Under the pieces are notes generated by a model that worked only from the letters and a program-made list of their open reading frames with translations, did not search any database and was not told the DNA's origin. Source: a virus. Taken from it: a stretch of DNA of 22,049 nucleotides. Of this stretch, positions 12,090-17,892 are shown one piece after another. A program made the position numbers and the translations under genes. The stretch covers positions 1 through 22,049 of the IMG/VR virus record IMGVR_UViG_3300020446_000092. One strand, 5' to 3'. Position 1 is the first letter of the stretch. Every line of letters begins with the position of its first letter.

Positions 12090-12917
12090 ATGAGTAGAGA
12101 TAACGACATCAGAAAAGTATCTATCGGCGGCAGTTGCGCCTTGCGAATCATGGATGGTGATTGGCATGGACTCTGGATGGAAAAGATGGGCTATCGTGAA
12201 GGCGCTGACCTATCCAAAGTATTACAAGTGCAGCTTGGCGTTTGGACTGAGGAGTTCAACATCAAATGGTTTGAGAAGTTCAACCAAGTTGAATGCTACA
12301 AAGGTGCAAACGGAGACTATGAACACCGCTACCATTACAAATGGGAAGGTGTGCCATGCCGGGCGACACTTGATGCAGAGTTCAAGATGCGCGGTGAGCG
12401 ATACGGCTTGGAGTGCAAGCATACAAATGAACGCGCTACAATGCGTAAGCAGCTTGAACGTTACATGCCACAGCTACAACTCTACCTAGAAATATCCGGC
12501 GTGAAGGCAATGTATTTTGCAAACATCTTCGGCAACAGCCGATATGAATATGTGAAGGTTGCAAAGGATGACCAGTATCTTGAACAGATGTTTGTCCATT
12601 TGAAAGAGTTCTGGGGCTATGTTGAACGCAAAGAAGAGCCGCCACAATCTATGCCGCACTTTTCTGCAAGCATAGACCAAGTCCCCATCAACGATATGGT
12701 CGCCCGTGATGCCACCAGTGACAACTACTTTGCAGTTCGGGCGGCTGAATATATCAGCACAATGGACGCAGCCAAAGAACACGAAGCAGCCAAGAAAGAC
12801 CTGAAAGGAATGGTCGGGCTAGATGAACGAGAAGTTTACAATGACCGACTGAGCATTAAACGAGATGTGCGTGGTGCGCTGCGCTTCAAAGTAAAAAAAG
12901 GGAGCAGAGCGGAGTAG
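12090..12917 (+). CDS. YqaJ-type phage exonuclease (lambda-exo-like)
   Basis: 275 aa. The PD-(D/E)XK core is complete: LGVWTEEFN at residues 49-57, ATLDAEF with Asp95, YGLECKHTN with Glu108-Cys-Lys110, then YMPQLQLYLEISG at 125-137 (the Tyr/Gln helix typical of YqaJ and lambda exonuclease). It should chew one strand of double-stranded ends to give single strands for the annealing protein two genes downstream. The C-terminal 90 residues are helical and basic at the end. It starts with an AAGGTAGGT ribosome binding site after a 45-base gap. A RecB-like nuclease is a less likely alternative. Confidence 0.85.
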   Translation: MSRDNDIRKVSIGGSCALRIMDGDWHGLWMEKMGYREGADLSKVLQVQLGVWTEEFNIKWFEKFNQVECYKGANGDYEHRYHYKWEGVPCRATLDAEFKMRGERYGLECKHTNERATMRKQLERYMPQLQLYLEISGVKAMYFANIFGNSRYEYVKVAKDDQYLEQMFVHLKEFWGYVERKEEPPQSMPHFSASIDQVPINDMVARDATSDNYFAVRAAEYISTMDAAKEHEAAKKDLKGMVGLDEREVYNDRLSIKRDVRGALRFKVKKGSRAE

Positions 12918-12957
12918 AAACGCCCTGCCCCCACGCTGTCTGAAAGGAGGTAACAGC

Positions 12958-13212
12958 ATGACCGACTATACAGCAACACCACTGATAAGTGAAGAGGCCG
13001 AGCCTCTAAACAAACTGATTGGTAATGAATACGAACTGGGCTGGCGTTCAGTTTGGATTCATACGCCAGACGAAGCTGTGCGGATTGAATACCGCAATAG
13101 CAGACTTGTTCTAACTGTTGTGCGAAAGGAGAAACAGGATGACACAGAGCAACAATATGGAACTATGGGAGAAGGTCTCCCAATCGGACTCACAATATCT
13201 GAAGAAGGTTAG
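12958..13212 (+). CDS. Hypothetical protein between exonuclease and annealing protein
   Basis: 84 aa. It reads as a small beta-rich protein (WRSVWIHTPDEAVRIEYRNS, then RLVLTVVRKEK) with an acidic, Gly-rich tail. It has a very strong ribosome binding site, AAAGGAGGT, 6 bases before the ATG. Its last 74 bases overlap the start of the annealing-protein gene in another frame, an unusually long overlap for this operon. It may be a regulator or partner of the recombinase pair; no family is recognised. Confidence 0.6.
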   Translation: MTDYTATPLISEEAEPLNKLIGNEYELGWRSVWIHTPDEAVRIEYRNSRLVLTVVRKEKQDDTEQQYGTMGEGLPIGLTISEEG

Positions 13213-13585
13213 CTTCAGCTCACGTTCTTTCACCAGTATTGACCCAATGTATCAGATACGCGAGGCAACTCGTGCGTTTGGCCCAATCGGACAAGGATGG
13301 GGATGGGATTCCGAAACAGAAACAGTGACTATGGCGAATGGTGATATGGCTTTTCTTGCACACATCACAGTTTGGCATGGTTCAAAAGACAACAGCTTCG
13401 GGCCATTTAGTGGTTGCCGGACTTTCTACAAGAAAGAACGCATCGCAGAGGACGCACCAAAGATGGCTGTCACAGATGGGCTGACCAAGGCATTGTCGCA
13501 CCTTGGATTCAACGCCGATGTGTTCCTTGGAGAACACGACAACAAGTATGCGGCAGATAGTAAAGGCGTAAAAGGAGATTGGTAA
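13139..13585 (+). CDS. Single-strand annealing protein (phage recombinase)
   Basis: 148 aa from the ATG at 13139, which has AAAGGAG about 8 bases before it; a longer frame from GTG/13118 is less likely. Key blocks are FTSIDPMYQIREATRAFGPI, GQGWGW near residues 51-56, and the C-terminal DAPKMAVTDGLTKALSHLGF followed by NADVFLGEHDNKY. The (D/E)AP...TD...KALS.LGF.AD...G..D(N)KY pattern is that of ERF/Rad52-like annealing proteins of phages. It anneals exonuclease-resected strands, giving a Red-like pair with the gene at 12090-12917. It is shorter than many relatives but has the central conserved core. Confidence 0.78.
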   Translation: MTQSNNMELWEKVSQSDSQYLKKVSFSSRSFTSIDPMYQIREATRAFGPIGQGWGWDSETETVTMANGDMAFLAHITVWHGSKDNSFGPFSGCRTFYKKERIAEDAPKMAVTDGLTKALSHLGFNADVFLGEHDNKYAADSKGVKGDW

Positions 13586-13959
13586 TGAGCCAAACTTACG
13601 ACAACACAGATAGCGGGGCAGTATTCCCTCCCCGTGACAACCACAAGATGATCCTGTCAGGACGAGTAAACAATGATGGCAAAGACAGTCATATGATTGT
13701 CACCATGTCTACACTGCCAGACGGTAGGAAAATTATGGATGTCTATGAAAAGACTGGAACTCTTTTCCCAAATGACAAAAAAGGCGATAACGCTAACGCG
13801 CCAGACTACACTGGCCCGATTGGACATCGCCGCATTGCAGCTTGGCGCAAGCAGAAAGATGATATGAACTTTATGTCTGTTTCACTAAGCGACAAACAAT
13901 CAGGTGGTAATAATGCAGAAACACGTAGCCAGCCAATGGATGACTCAATCCCCTTCTAA
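13585..13959 (+). CDS. SSB-like single-strand DNA-binding protein
   Basis: 124 aa. The C terminus is PMDDSIPF, nearly the acidic tip of bacterial SSB (DDDIPF) that recruits partner enzymes. The body begins YDNTDSGAVF and later has TGTLFPND...APDYTGPIG then FMSVSLSDKQ, matching a family of small phage proteins (Y.N...G.LF.N....HPDYTG......F.S(L/V)S..) that carry this tip. The G(A/T)(V/L)FP element occurs twice, about 48 residues apart (11-15 and 58-62), hinting at an internal duplication. The ATG at 13585 overlaps the previous stop (TAATG) with AGGAG 8 bases before; a TTG two codons earlier is too close to that site. It probably coats single strands made by the exonuclease. Confidence 0.75.
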   Translation: MSQTYDNTDSGAVFPPRDNHKMILSGRVNNDGKDSHMIVTMSTLPDGRKIMDVYEKTGTLFPNDKKGDNANAPDYTGPIGHRRIAAWRKQKDDMNFMSVSLSDKQSGGNNAETRSQPMDDSIPF

Positions 13960-14128
13960 GCTACTGACCATCGAAGAGGTGGGGGCGGCACTGTCCGTCC
14001 CCCCTCAAGATGTGAAGAAGCTATGCCGCAAGCATAATGTGGCAGTAGTCAAGATAGGCCACAAGATTAGAATGACTCCAAAAGACTATGAAGAATTAGT
14101 CGGAAAGATGACAACATATTATGGATGA
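13913..14128 (+). CDS. Small HTH (excisionase/MerR-like) DNA-binding protein
   Basis: 71 aa from the ATG at 13913; a later ATG (13940) would remove nine residues. After a short tail, LLTIEEVGAALSVPPQDVKK then LCRKHNVAVVKIGHKIRMTP is a winged-helix HTH of the excisionase / MerR type (HTH_17-like): the TIEE.A..L.V....V..L....I...K.G...R pattern is clear. In temperate phages such proteins assist excision; here no integrase is seen, so a transcription-regulator or replication-accessory role is more likely. It overlaps the SSB-like gene by 47 bases and the next gene by 8. Confidence 0.7.
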   Translation: MQKHVASQWMTQSPSKLLTIEEVGAALSVPPQDVKKLCRKHNVAVVKIGHKIRMTPKDYEELVGKMTTYYG

Positions 14129-14447
14129 ACTAGAAGCGTGGCAGAAGAGAGCGATACAGGCAGAGTCAAAGCTGCGCGAAATTGCATCCATGCCCAATGA
14201 CTCAATCGGTTGGAAGCAGATGAGAGCAGCGACAGCAATGAAGGCGCTGGAAGAATTAGATATACCAGAAAACATCCTCATCTACCTTCGCCAATCAAAC
14301 GACCCAGACTATCCGGCACAGCTATGTGTTCGGGATAACAACCTAGACCCAGCATACAATGTATGGGGCATGTCACCACGAGCGTTACTGAACATGGTTC
14401 GCATTGGTGTTGGCCTCATAGCACAGGACAAGTTCTTTGAAAATTAA
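14121..14447 (+). CDS. Hypothetical early protein
   Basis: 108 aa. It starts with a probable coiled coil (DELEAWQKRAIQAESKLREI) and a helical middle (MRAATAMKALEELDIPENIL), followed by a more structured second half (LCVRDNNLDPAYNVWGMSP). No family is recognised. It overlaps the HTH gene by 8 bases and the following nuclease by 11 bases. Confidence 0.65.
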   Translation: MDELEAWQKRAIQAESKLREIASMPNDSIGWKQMRAATAMKALEELDIPENILIYLRQSNDPDYPAQLCVRDNNLDPAYNVWGMSPRALLNMVRIGVGLIAQDKFFEN

Positions 14448-14949
14448 ACTGAACGAAACAGAAAAAAGACTTTGCAGCTTTGTGGCGCGATCCCGAAACG
14501 CTGCCGCTCGTGAGGTCGCTCCAGAAGATGCACTTAGGGCTTCTGTACAAGACCCTATCTTCGTTGATTACGAAGGTGCAATGGGAGAACTGGCCTTCTC
14601 CAAACTGTTAGGTATTTACCCGACAGAAATCTTCGAGATTTACCACCGTTCCTCCTCACGTGGTGAAGATCCGGGCGACCTCACATTTAACAATCTAGTC
14701 ATTGATGTCAAAACAACAGTCCATAAAAATGGACGATTAGTTTCAATGAGAAAAAATCCTGCAATCAATATGTTCGTATTGGTGACAGGAAAAGATGGAA
14801 AATATGAAATAGCTGGTGGTATGTGGTCGGAAGATTTATATTTAGAATCCAGATATGGAATGCCACCAAGATTTACTAAACAATGTTACAGTGCCACACA
14901 AGAAGAACTAATGACACCAGACCAACTAATGCAATCAATAAGCTTTTAA
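14437..14949 (+). CDS. PD-(D/E)XK nuclease-like protein
   Basis: 170 aa starting with TTG at 14437; no ATG occurs before the catalytic core, and AGGAC lies about 8 bases upstream, so TTG is the best start. The core is EGAMGELAFSKLLG with Glu51, then GEDPGDLTF with Asp81, then LVIDVKTTVH with Asp90-Val-Lys92, then a strand AINMFVLVTG. This gives E...D...DxK, a restriction-endonuclease fold. It resembles small homing or restriction-like nucleases of phages; target unknown. It is the last rightward gene; its TAA is shared with the stop of the convergent 55-aa gene through TTAA at 14946-14949. Confidence 0.72.
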   Translation: MKIKLNETEKRLCSFVARSRNAAAREVAPEDALRASVQDPIFVDYEGAMGELAFSKLLGIYPTEIFEIYHRSSSRGEDPGDLTFNNLVIDVKTTVHKNGRLVSMRKNPAINMFVLVTGKDGKYEIAGGMWSEDLYLESRYGMPPRFTKQCYSATQEELMTPDQLMQSISF

Positions 14950-15113
14950 TGTAGCTGTTTTGGTTCTTCTTCTTCACCAGTAATAATAGCAAACAACTGA
15001 TTAGCTAATTCTTCTGCCTCTTCCATTGTGTCTAACCCCACAAACTGCAAGGTAATAACAGGAAACCCATCGGTATCCTCTACAATCGACATCTTGAAAT
15101 CATACTCGCTCAT
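14946..15113 (-). CDS. 55-aa acidic protein at the convergent junction
   Basis: Frame MSEYDFKMSIVEDTDGFPVI, then TLQFVGLDTMEEAEELANQL and an acidic end (TGEEEEPKQLH). It is small, acidic and alpha/beta in appearance; no family is recognised. Its ATG overlaps the peptidase stop as ATGA, so it is the last gene of the leftward lysis/tail operon. Its stop meets the stop of the rightward operon in a shared TTAA. Confidence 0.65.
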   Translation of the reverse strand: MSEYDFKMSIVEDTDGFPVITLQFVGLDTMEEAEELANQLFAIITGEEEEPKQLH

Positions 15114-15607
15114 TGAACTAATCCGTTCTGGTATTGCCTACCATTGAACGTTAGAGCTTGTTTGCGGTTCTGTCCATCATTCTTGTAGGACACATGAATC
15201 CAACCACTGTTGGGTTTGCCGGACTCGTAGAACTCTAGGATGAGTTGATCGAACTGGAGGTTATCTTGTATCCACTTAGCGACTGTGTAGTTATCGTTAC
15301 CAATCACCTCGAAGTCTACCGCCTCACCCTTACAGTGCTGGCTGGTGGGCTTGCTGCCTATCTCTTCACACAGGAACTCGCTTCTATAGCCGCTAGAGAC
15401 TATTATAGGGGAGTTGAACTCGCTTCTGGTAGGTTCAAGCACGTTCTCGCACAACGCTCTAAGGGCTTCAATGTGGGCTTCTGTGGGGGTGTTATCCAAT
15501 CCAAGCCGGGTCGCGGTTTGACTCTTGGTCATCTCCTGCAAGGTAAAGTTGGGTGTGATTTGCCCTTTGGTGGAGGCTGGTTTACCCGCAGGAGTTACTA
15601 CTTTTTT
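15110..15607 (-). CDS. M15-family peptidase endolysin; start by -1 frameshift or unclear
   Basis: Endolysin that cleaves cross-link peptides in peptidoglycan. Counting in the full open frame (to 15802), the Peptidase_M15_3-type domain starts at ITPNFTLQEMTKSQTATRLG (82-101). It has SSGYRS at 136-141 and zinc ligands His156 and Asp163 (SQHCKGEAVDF). LILEF at 187-191 may hold the active-site Glu, and WIHVSY gives His203. No good start exists. GTG 15802 lies 205 bases inside the holin gene, and the frame there looks like a shadow of the holin. GTG 15688 (residue 39) has only a distant GGAG, and the first ATG (15532) cuts into the domain. The coordinates given begin at the slippery heptamer at the holin's end. 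Translation by -1 frameshift would add 163 residues to the holin through a VVTPAGKPASTKG linker. Confidence 0.85.
   Translation of the reverse strand, partial: KKVVTPAGKPASTKGQITPNFTLQEMTKSQTATRLGLDNTPTEAHIEALRALCENVLEPTRSEFNSPIIVSSGYRSEFLCEEIGSKPTSQHCKGEAVDFEVIGNDNYTVAKWIQDNLQFDQLILEFYESGKPNSGWIHVSYKNDGQNRKQALTFNGRQYQNGLVQ
15533..15607 (-). other. Candidate programmed -1 ribosomal frameshift signal
   Basis: On the minus strand the holin gene ends AGA AAA AAG TAG TAA. The heptamer A AAA AAG (15607-15601), in the correct zero-frame phase, is the most efficient -1 slip sequence known in bacteria (as in E. coli dnaX). Slipping gives AAA AAA GTA GTA, exactly the M15 peptidase frame. After a 6-base spacer (TAGTAA) comes CTCCTGC (15594-15588), which pairs perfectly with GCAGGAG (15539-15533): a 7-bp GC-rich stem with a 48-base loop. 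There is no Shine-Dalgarno-like stimulator at the usual 10-14 bases upstream (the nearest, GAGGGG, is about 27 away). The geometry is seen directly; function is inferred. Confidence 0.6.
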
Positions 15608-15984
15608 CTGCGCATACTCATCAACTTGTTTGCACCCCTCACCCCAAACGAACTTGTCACTGCTATAAACAGGAGATATTGATACCACTGCGGGAGTGTC
15701 TCCAGCACCGCGAACCCCTCCCGCACGTGCTGGGTCAGCGATGGCACAAAAACTAGGATAGCCGGGAGCGTCAAGACAACCACAAGATACTCGTCTTTCC
15801 ACGAATCCTTGCTGGCATCAGCCATTTGGGACTCCCAATCAACCTTACCCGTTGCAATCTTTTTCTGAACAGCAGCGTCAGCTTTTGCCTTTTCAACTCG
15901 TGCGGTTGATTTAGCTTTGCTTTCCTCTACCTTTCCATTTACCCAGTTACCAGCAATACCAGCAACAGCACTCAAGATATTCAT
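15598..15984 (-). CDS. Holin, 3TM (gene-transfer-agent) family
   Basis: 128 aa. After a Lys/Ala-rich helix (EESKAKSTARVEKAKADA) comes SWKDEYLVVVLTLPAILVF, the first clear membrane segment (about 66-84), then a short acidic/aromatic stretch (FAVLETLPQWYQ) and a second segment YLLFIAVTSSFGVRGANK (about 103-120), closing with a basic tail MSMRRKK. The SWKDE...hydrophobic...LP.WYQY...SFGVRGA.K pattern matches the holin-of-3TMs family known from gene transfer agents and marine phages. It would form inner-membrane lesions at lysis. The ATG overlaps the upstream nuclease stop as ATGA. Its end carries the A AAA AAG slip site leading into the endolysin frame. Confidence 0.8.
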   Translation of the reverse strand: MNILSAVAGIAGNWVNGKVEESKAKSTARVEKAKADAAVQKKIATGKVDWESQMADASKDSWKDEYLVVVLTLPAILVFVPSLTQHVREGFAVLETLPQWYQYLLFIAVTSSFGVRGANKLMSMRRKK

Positions 15985-16403
15985 TTCTTCAACTCTCTCA
16001 CTTTTGCAATCGCTTTGCGAATCTGTGTTCCTTCTGACTCGTCATCCAGAAAACTGCTCTCAGGAACTGTAGTTCTTTTATGAACTATTTCGCTTACATG
16101 ACGAACAACAATCCGGCGCAAATCAATAGCAACCATTACAACTATATCAGTGTCATCAGCCGACAGCAATCGTTTGGCCTTCGAGCCTGTAGCTGTCGCA
16201 AACTTGTAGGACTTGCCGTGACTGCGGCTGGAGGCTTTTATCTCGACTCTGATAGCATCTCCTGTATCATCAAAGACAAGCAAATCAAACCCTTCATGAT
16301 TTACCCTTGCTGTCTTATAGGAGTTATCTTCAAAGATAGCTTGCGCTAAAAACTCGCCCACTCTGCCGATCTGCACTGCTCTAGGAACAGTTGTAAAGGC
16401 CAC
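15981..16403 (-). CDS. PD-(D/E)XK nuclease-like protein in the lysis module
   Basis: 140 aa starting with GTG at 16403, supported by AGGAGAGGG about 8 bases before. Motifs: QIGRVGEFLAQAIFEDN with Glu17, then NHEGFDLLVFDD with Asp40, then IRVEIKASSR with Glu54-Ile-Lys56, then a basic HGKSYKFATATGSKAKRL. The E...D...ExK set is complete for a restriction-like nuclease fold. Such small nucleases in phages act in host DNA breakdown, recombination or as group-exclusion (homing-type) enzymes. Its location between membrane and holin genes is odd for any of these. It overlaps the holin start by 4 bases. Confidence 0.72.
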   Translation of the reverse strand: MAFTTVPRAVQIGRVGEFLAQAIFEDNSYKTARVNHEGFDLLVFDDTGDAIRVEIKASSRSHGKSYKFATATGSKAKRLLSADDTDIVVMVAIDLRRIVVRHVSEIVHKRTTVPESSFLDDESEGTQIRKAIAKVRELKK

Positions 16404-16631
16404 TTACTTTTCCCTCTCCTCTAACCGATCTAGTTTGTCCAGCCTACGCTGCGTCGATTGATTAAAGAAAGTAAAAAGTTGAGTGATTTTGGATTCGCTA
16501 TCTTTCAAGCGTTCATCCATACGATCTGTTTTGTTTTCAAGGTGAGACACAGAACGGCTGAACCACCAGATCATAGCCATTGCTGCCGTTAGGATAGGCC
16601 AGTAGGCAAGTAGTGTCTCGCCAAAGTTCAT
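16404..16631 (-). CDS. Small membrane protein with coiled coil
   Basis: 75 aa. One N-terminal membrane segment (LLAYWPILTAAMAMIWWFS, about residues 7-25) is followed by a charged coiled coil (SHLENKTDRMDERLKDSESK) to the end (RRLDKLDRLEEREK). The membrane-anchor plus helix layout is what an inner-membrane spanin (Rz-like) or an antiholin looks like; no embedded outer-membrane partner gene is seen. AGGA is about 9 bases before the ATG. The stop directly abuts the nuclease start. Confidence 0.72.
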   Translation of the reverse strand: MNFGETLLAYWPILTAAMAMIWWFSRSVSHLENKTDRMDERLKDSESKITQLFTFFNQSTQRRLDKLDRLEEREK

Positions 16632-16635
16632 TGCT

Positions 16636-16791
16636 TTAATCCTGTAAAGCTTTTCTTATTCGAATACCAAGCAAGAATAAGCCGCCGATAGCAATTGCAA
16701 GGTTCAACCAAACAGTCAGCCCGGTTGCCCAGACAGGCGCGGTTATTGCCACGCCGCTTACAACGTAATCAATCGCCGCATCGTCATTCAT
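16636..16791 (-). CDS. 51-aa holin-like protein, two membrane segments
   Basis: Frame MNDDAAIDYVVSGVAITAPV, then WATGLTVWLNLAIAIGGLFL, ending LGIRIRKALQD. Two hydrophobic stretches (about 9-25 and 27-44) and a positively charged end fit a class II-type small holin. I recall similar short proteins with this GG..LL..RI end in marine phages. It lies 4 bases upstream of the 75-aa gene and one base downstream of the 49-aa gene. It could be a second holin or the partner of the 3TM holin (inference). Confidence 0.65.
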   Translation of the reverse strand: MNDDAAIDYVVSGVAITAPVWATGLTVWLNLAIAIGGLFLLGIRIRKALQD

Positions 16792-16792
16792 T

Positions 16793-16942
16793 TTAACCAT
16801 CCTTGCGTAAGTTTAGAGCAAGCTTCTGAACGAAATCGTCCAGCTTTGCCAACCACTCATTGTCGCGCATAGACGGAGTTACGTTAGCAATCACCGAAGC
16901 GGCTGCTACGATAGCGGTAATATAAGTGATAAAAGTTTCCAT
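16793..16942 (-). CDS. 49-aa single-pass membrane protein
   Basis: Frame METFITYITAIVAAASVIAN, then VTPSMRDNEWLAKLDDFVQK and LALNLRKDG. One N-terminal membrane helix (about 3-20) is followed by a short amphipathic helix. The layout (a short I/V/A-rich helix, then .TP..D.....K......ALN..K) is one I know from small phage proteins near lysis genes, whose function is not established. It ends one base before the next ATG. Confidence 0.65.
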   Translation of the reverse strand: METFITYITAIVAAASVIANVTPSMRDNEWLAKLDDFVQKLALNLRKDG

Positions 16943-17058
16943 ATCCAAACTCTCTTTCTGCCGTTGTTTTGGCTGTTTTCAAATGTAACACGTTCCTGCT
17001 CTATTGTTGACCAAAAACGCTCATCAATGTCAGATATGTCTAATTTTATTTCTGGCAT
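16906..17058 (-). CDS. 50-aa hypothetical protein
   Basis: Frame MPEIKLDISDIDERFWSTIE, then QERVTFENSQNNGRKRVWIW, with a hydrophobic end KLLSLILPLS. The ATG overlaps the stop of the 275-aa gene as TGATG, the main support. Its last 37 bases overlap the start of the 49-aa membrane gene in another frame. The hydrophobic tail may be a by-product of that overlap. Function unknown. Confidence 0.5.
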   Translation of the reverse strand: MPEIKLDISDIDERFWSTIEQERVTFENSQNNGRKRVWIWKLLSLILPLS

Positions 17059-17885
17059 CAGTCATCATACCTGTGTCGAATGTAAGCCTTGACGCTGGAC
17101 ATCTCGCCCGTATCATCATTGTAAACAACAGAAAAGCACCACGGCTGTTCGGTCACATCGTCAGGCAATGGGAATGTCAGGCTGTGTTCCTCGCACCATT
17201 CGCTCATATATTTTATGGTCGAAATTAAATAGACATCAACCCACGGCTCGATAGTGCCGTCAGCGTTGTGGATACGCGCATAGAAGATTTGCCGGTTAGT
17301 CGGCAATGGAGATGGTGTGTTGGTCAAGTAAGTGCCGTGGTTTTGAGTAAACACAAACTTAGCTGTCTTGGTCTGGTTGGTCAGGTCGTGCTTGATGCCG
17401 TGCCAATTTAACAGGTCATCGCCATAGGTGTCTGCATCGCAACCATAGGCGGCAAGTGTTTCCGTTGATGGCGTGGTGAAGTCATAAAAGCTGATGCTAT
17501 TATCATTATATGGTGGGCGATATGCGCCGTATTGACCGATGACGTTCTGTGCCTCTGCGGTTAGCTGCTCGACAGTATATTCGGGAAACGCCGCGACAAG
17601 GCGATTGATTTCCGTCAGTGCCTCTGCCCTGTCACAAGAATAGTCAGTGCGTTTGACTTCGCCATCCATGTAGACTTCATCACGAAAGTTTCGCGTGAAA
17701 TTATCCTCAAGGTTTTCAAAGTAAATTTTGCGTGCTTTTAAATCTTCAAAGAACTCGCACAATATAGCTTGATGCTGCTCCTCTGTCGTAACGGCATCAA
17801 TCCTAACTTCACCATACCCAGCTTCAAGGTCGGTAGCTGCAAGACGGATAAAACCTTCATCGTTTATGATTTCATAAGAATACAT
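17058..17885 (-). CDS. Hypothetical tail-region protein
   Basis: 275 aa, acidic and aromatic-rich. The N-terminal third (YSYEIINDEGFIRLAATDLE) looks beta-rich; the middle is helical (EALTEINRLVAAFPEYTVEQ); the rest is again beta-like with many Tyr and Trp (YDFTTPSTETLAAYGC, WCEEHSLTFPLPDDVTEQPW). No signal peptide or membrane segment. The gene follows the tail-fibre genes by 7 bases and precedes the lysis module, so a fibre component or fibre-assembly chaperone is plausible. No family recognised. Confidence 0.7.
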   Translation of the reverse strand: MYSYEIINDEGFIRLAATDLEAGYGEVRIDAVTTEEQHQAILCEFFEDLKARKIYFENLEDNFTRNFRDEVYMDGEVKRTDYSCDRAEALTEINRLVAAFPEYTVEQLTAEAQNVIGQYGAYRPPYNDNSISFYDFTTPSTETLAAYGCDADTYGDDLLNWHGIKHDLTNQTKTAKFVFTQNHGTYLTNTPSPLPTNRQIFYARIHNADGTIEPWVDVYLISTIKYMSEWCEEHSLTFPLPDDVTEQPWCFSVVYNDDTGEMSSVKAYIRHRYDD

Positions 17886-17892
17886 ATTAAAA

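Noticed and set aside
13913-14128. Excisionase-like HTH as evidence of a temperate phage
   Set aside because: No integrase, repressor or attachment site is visible in the window; small HTH proteins of this type are also common in lytic phages.
15245-15682. 145-aa open frame on the plus strand opposite the endolysin
   Set aside because: It is antisense to the clear M15 peptidase and the holin end and resembles no protein family.
15608-15802. Extension of the M15 frame to a GTG at 15802, giving a 230-aa endolysin
   Set aside because: This part lies wholly inside the holin gene, reads as an Arg/Gly/Ala/Pro-rich shadow frame, and has no signal peptide or conserved domain.
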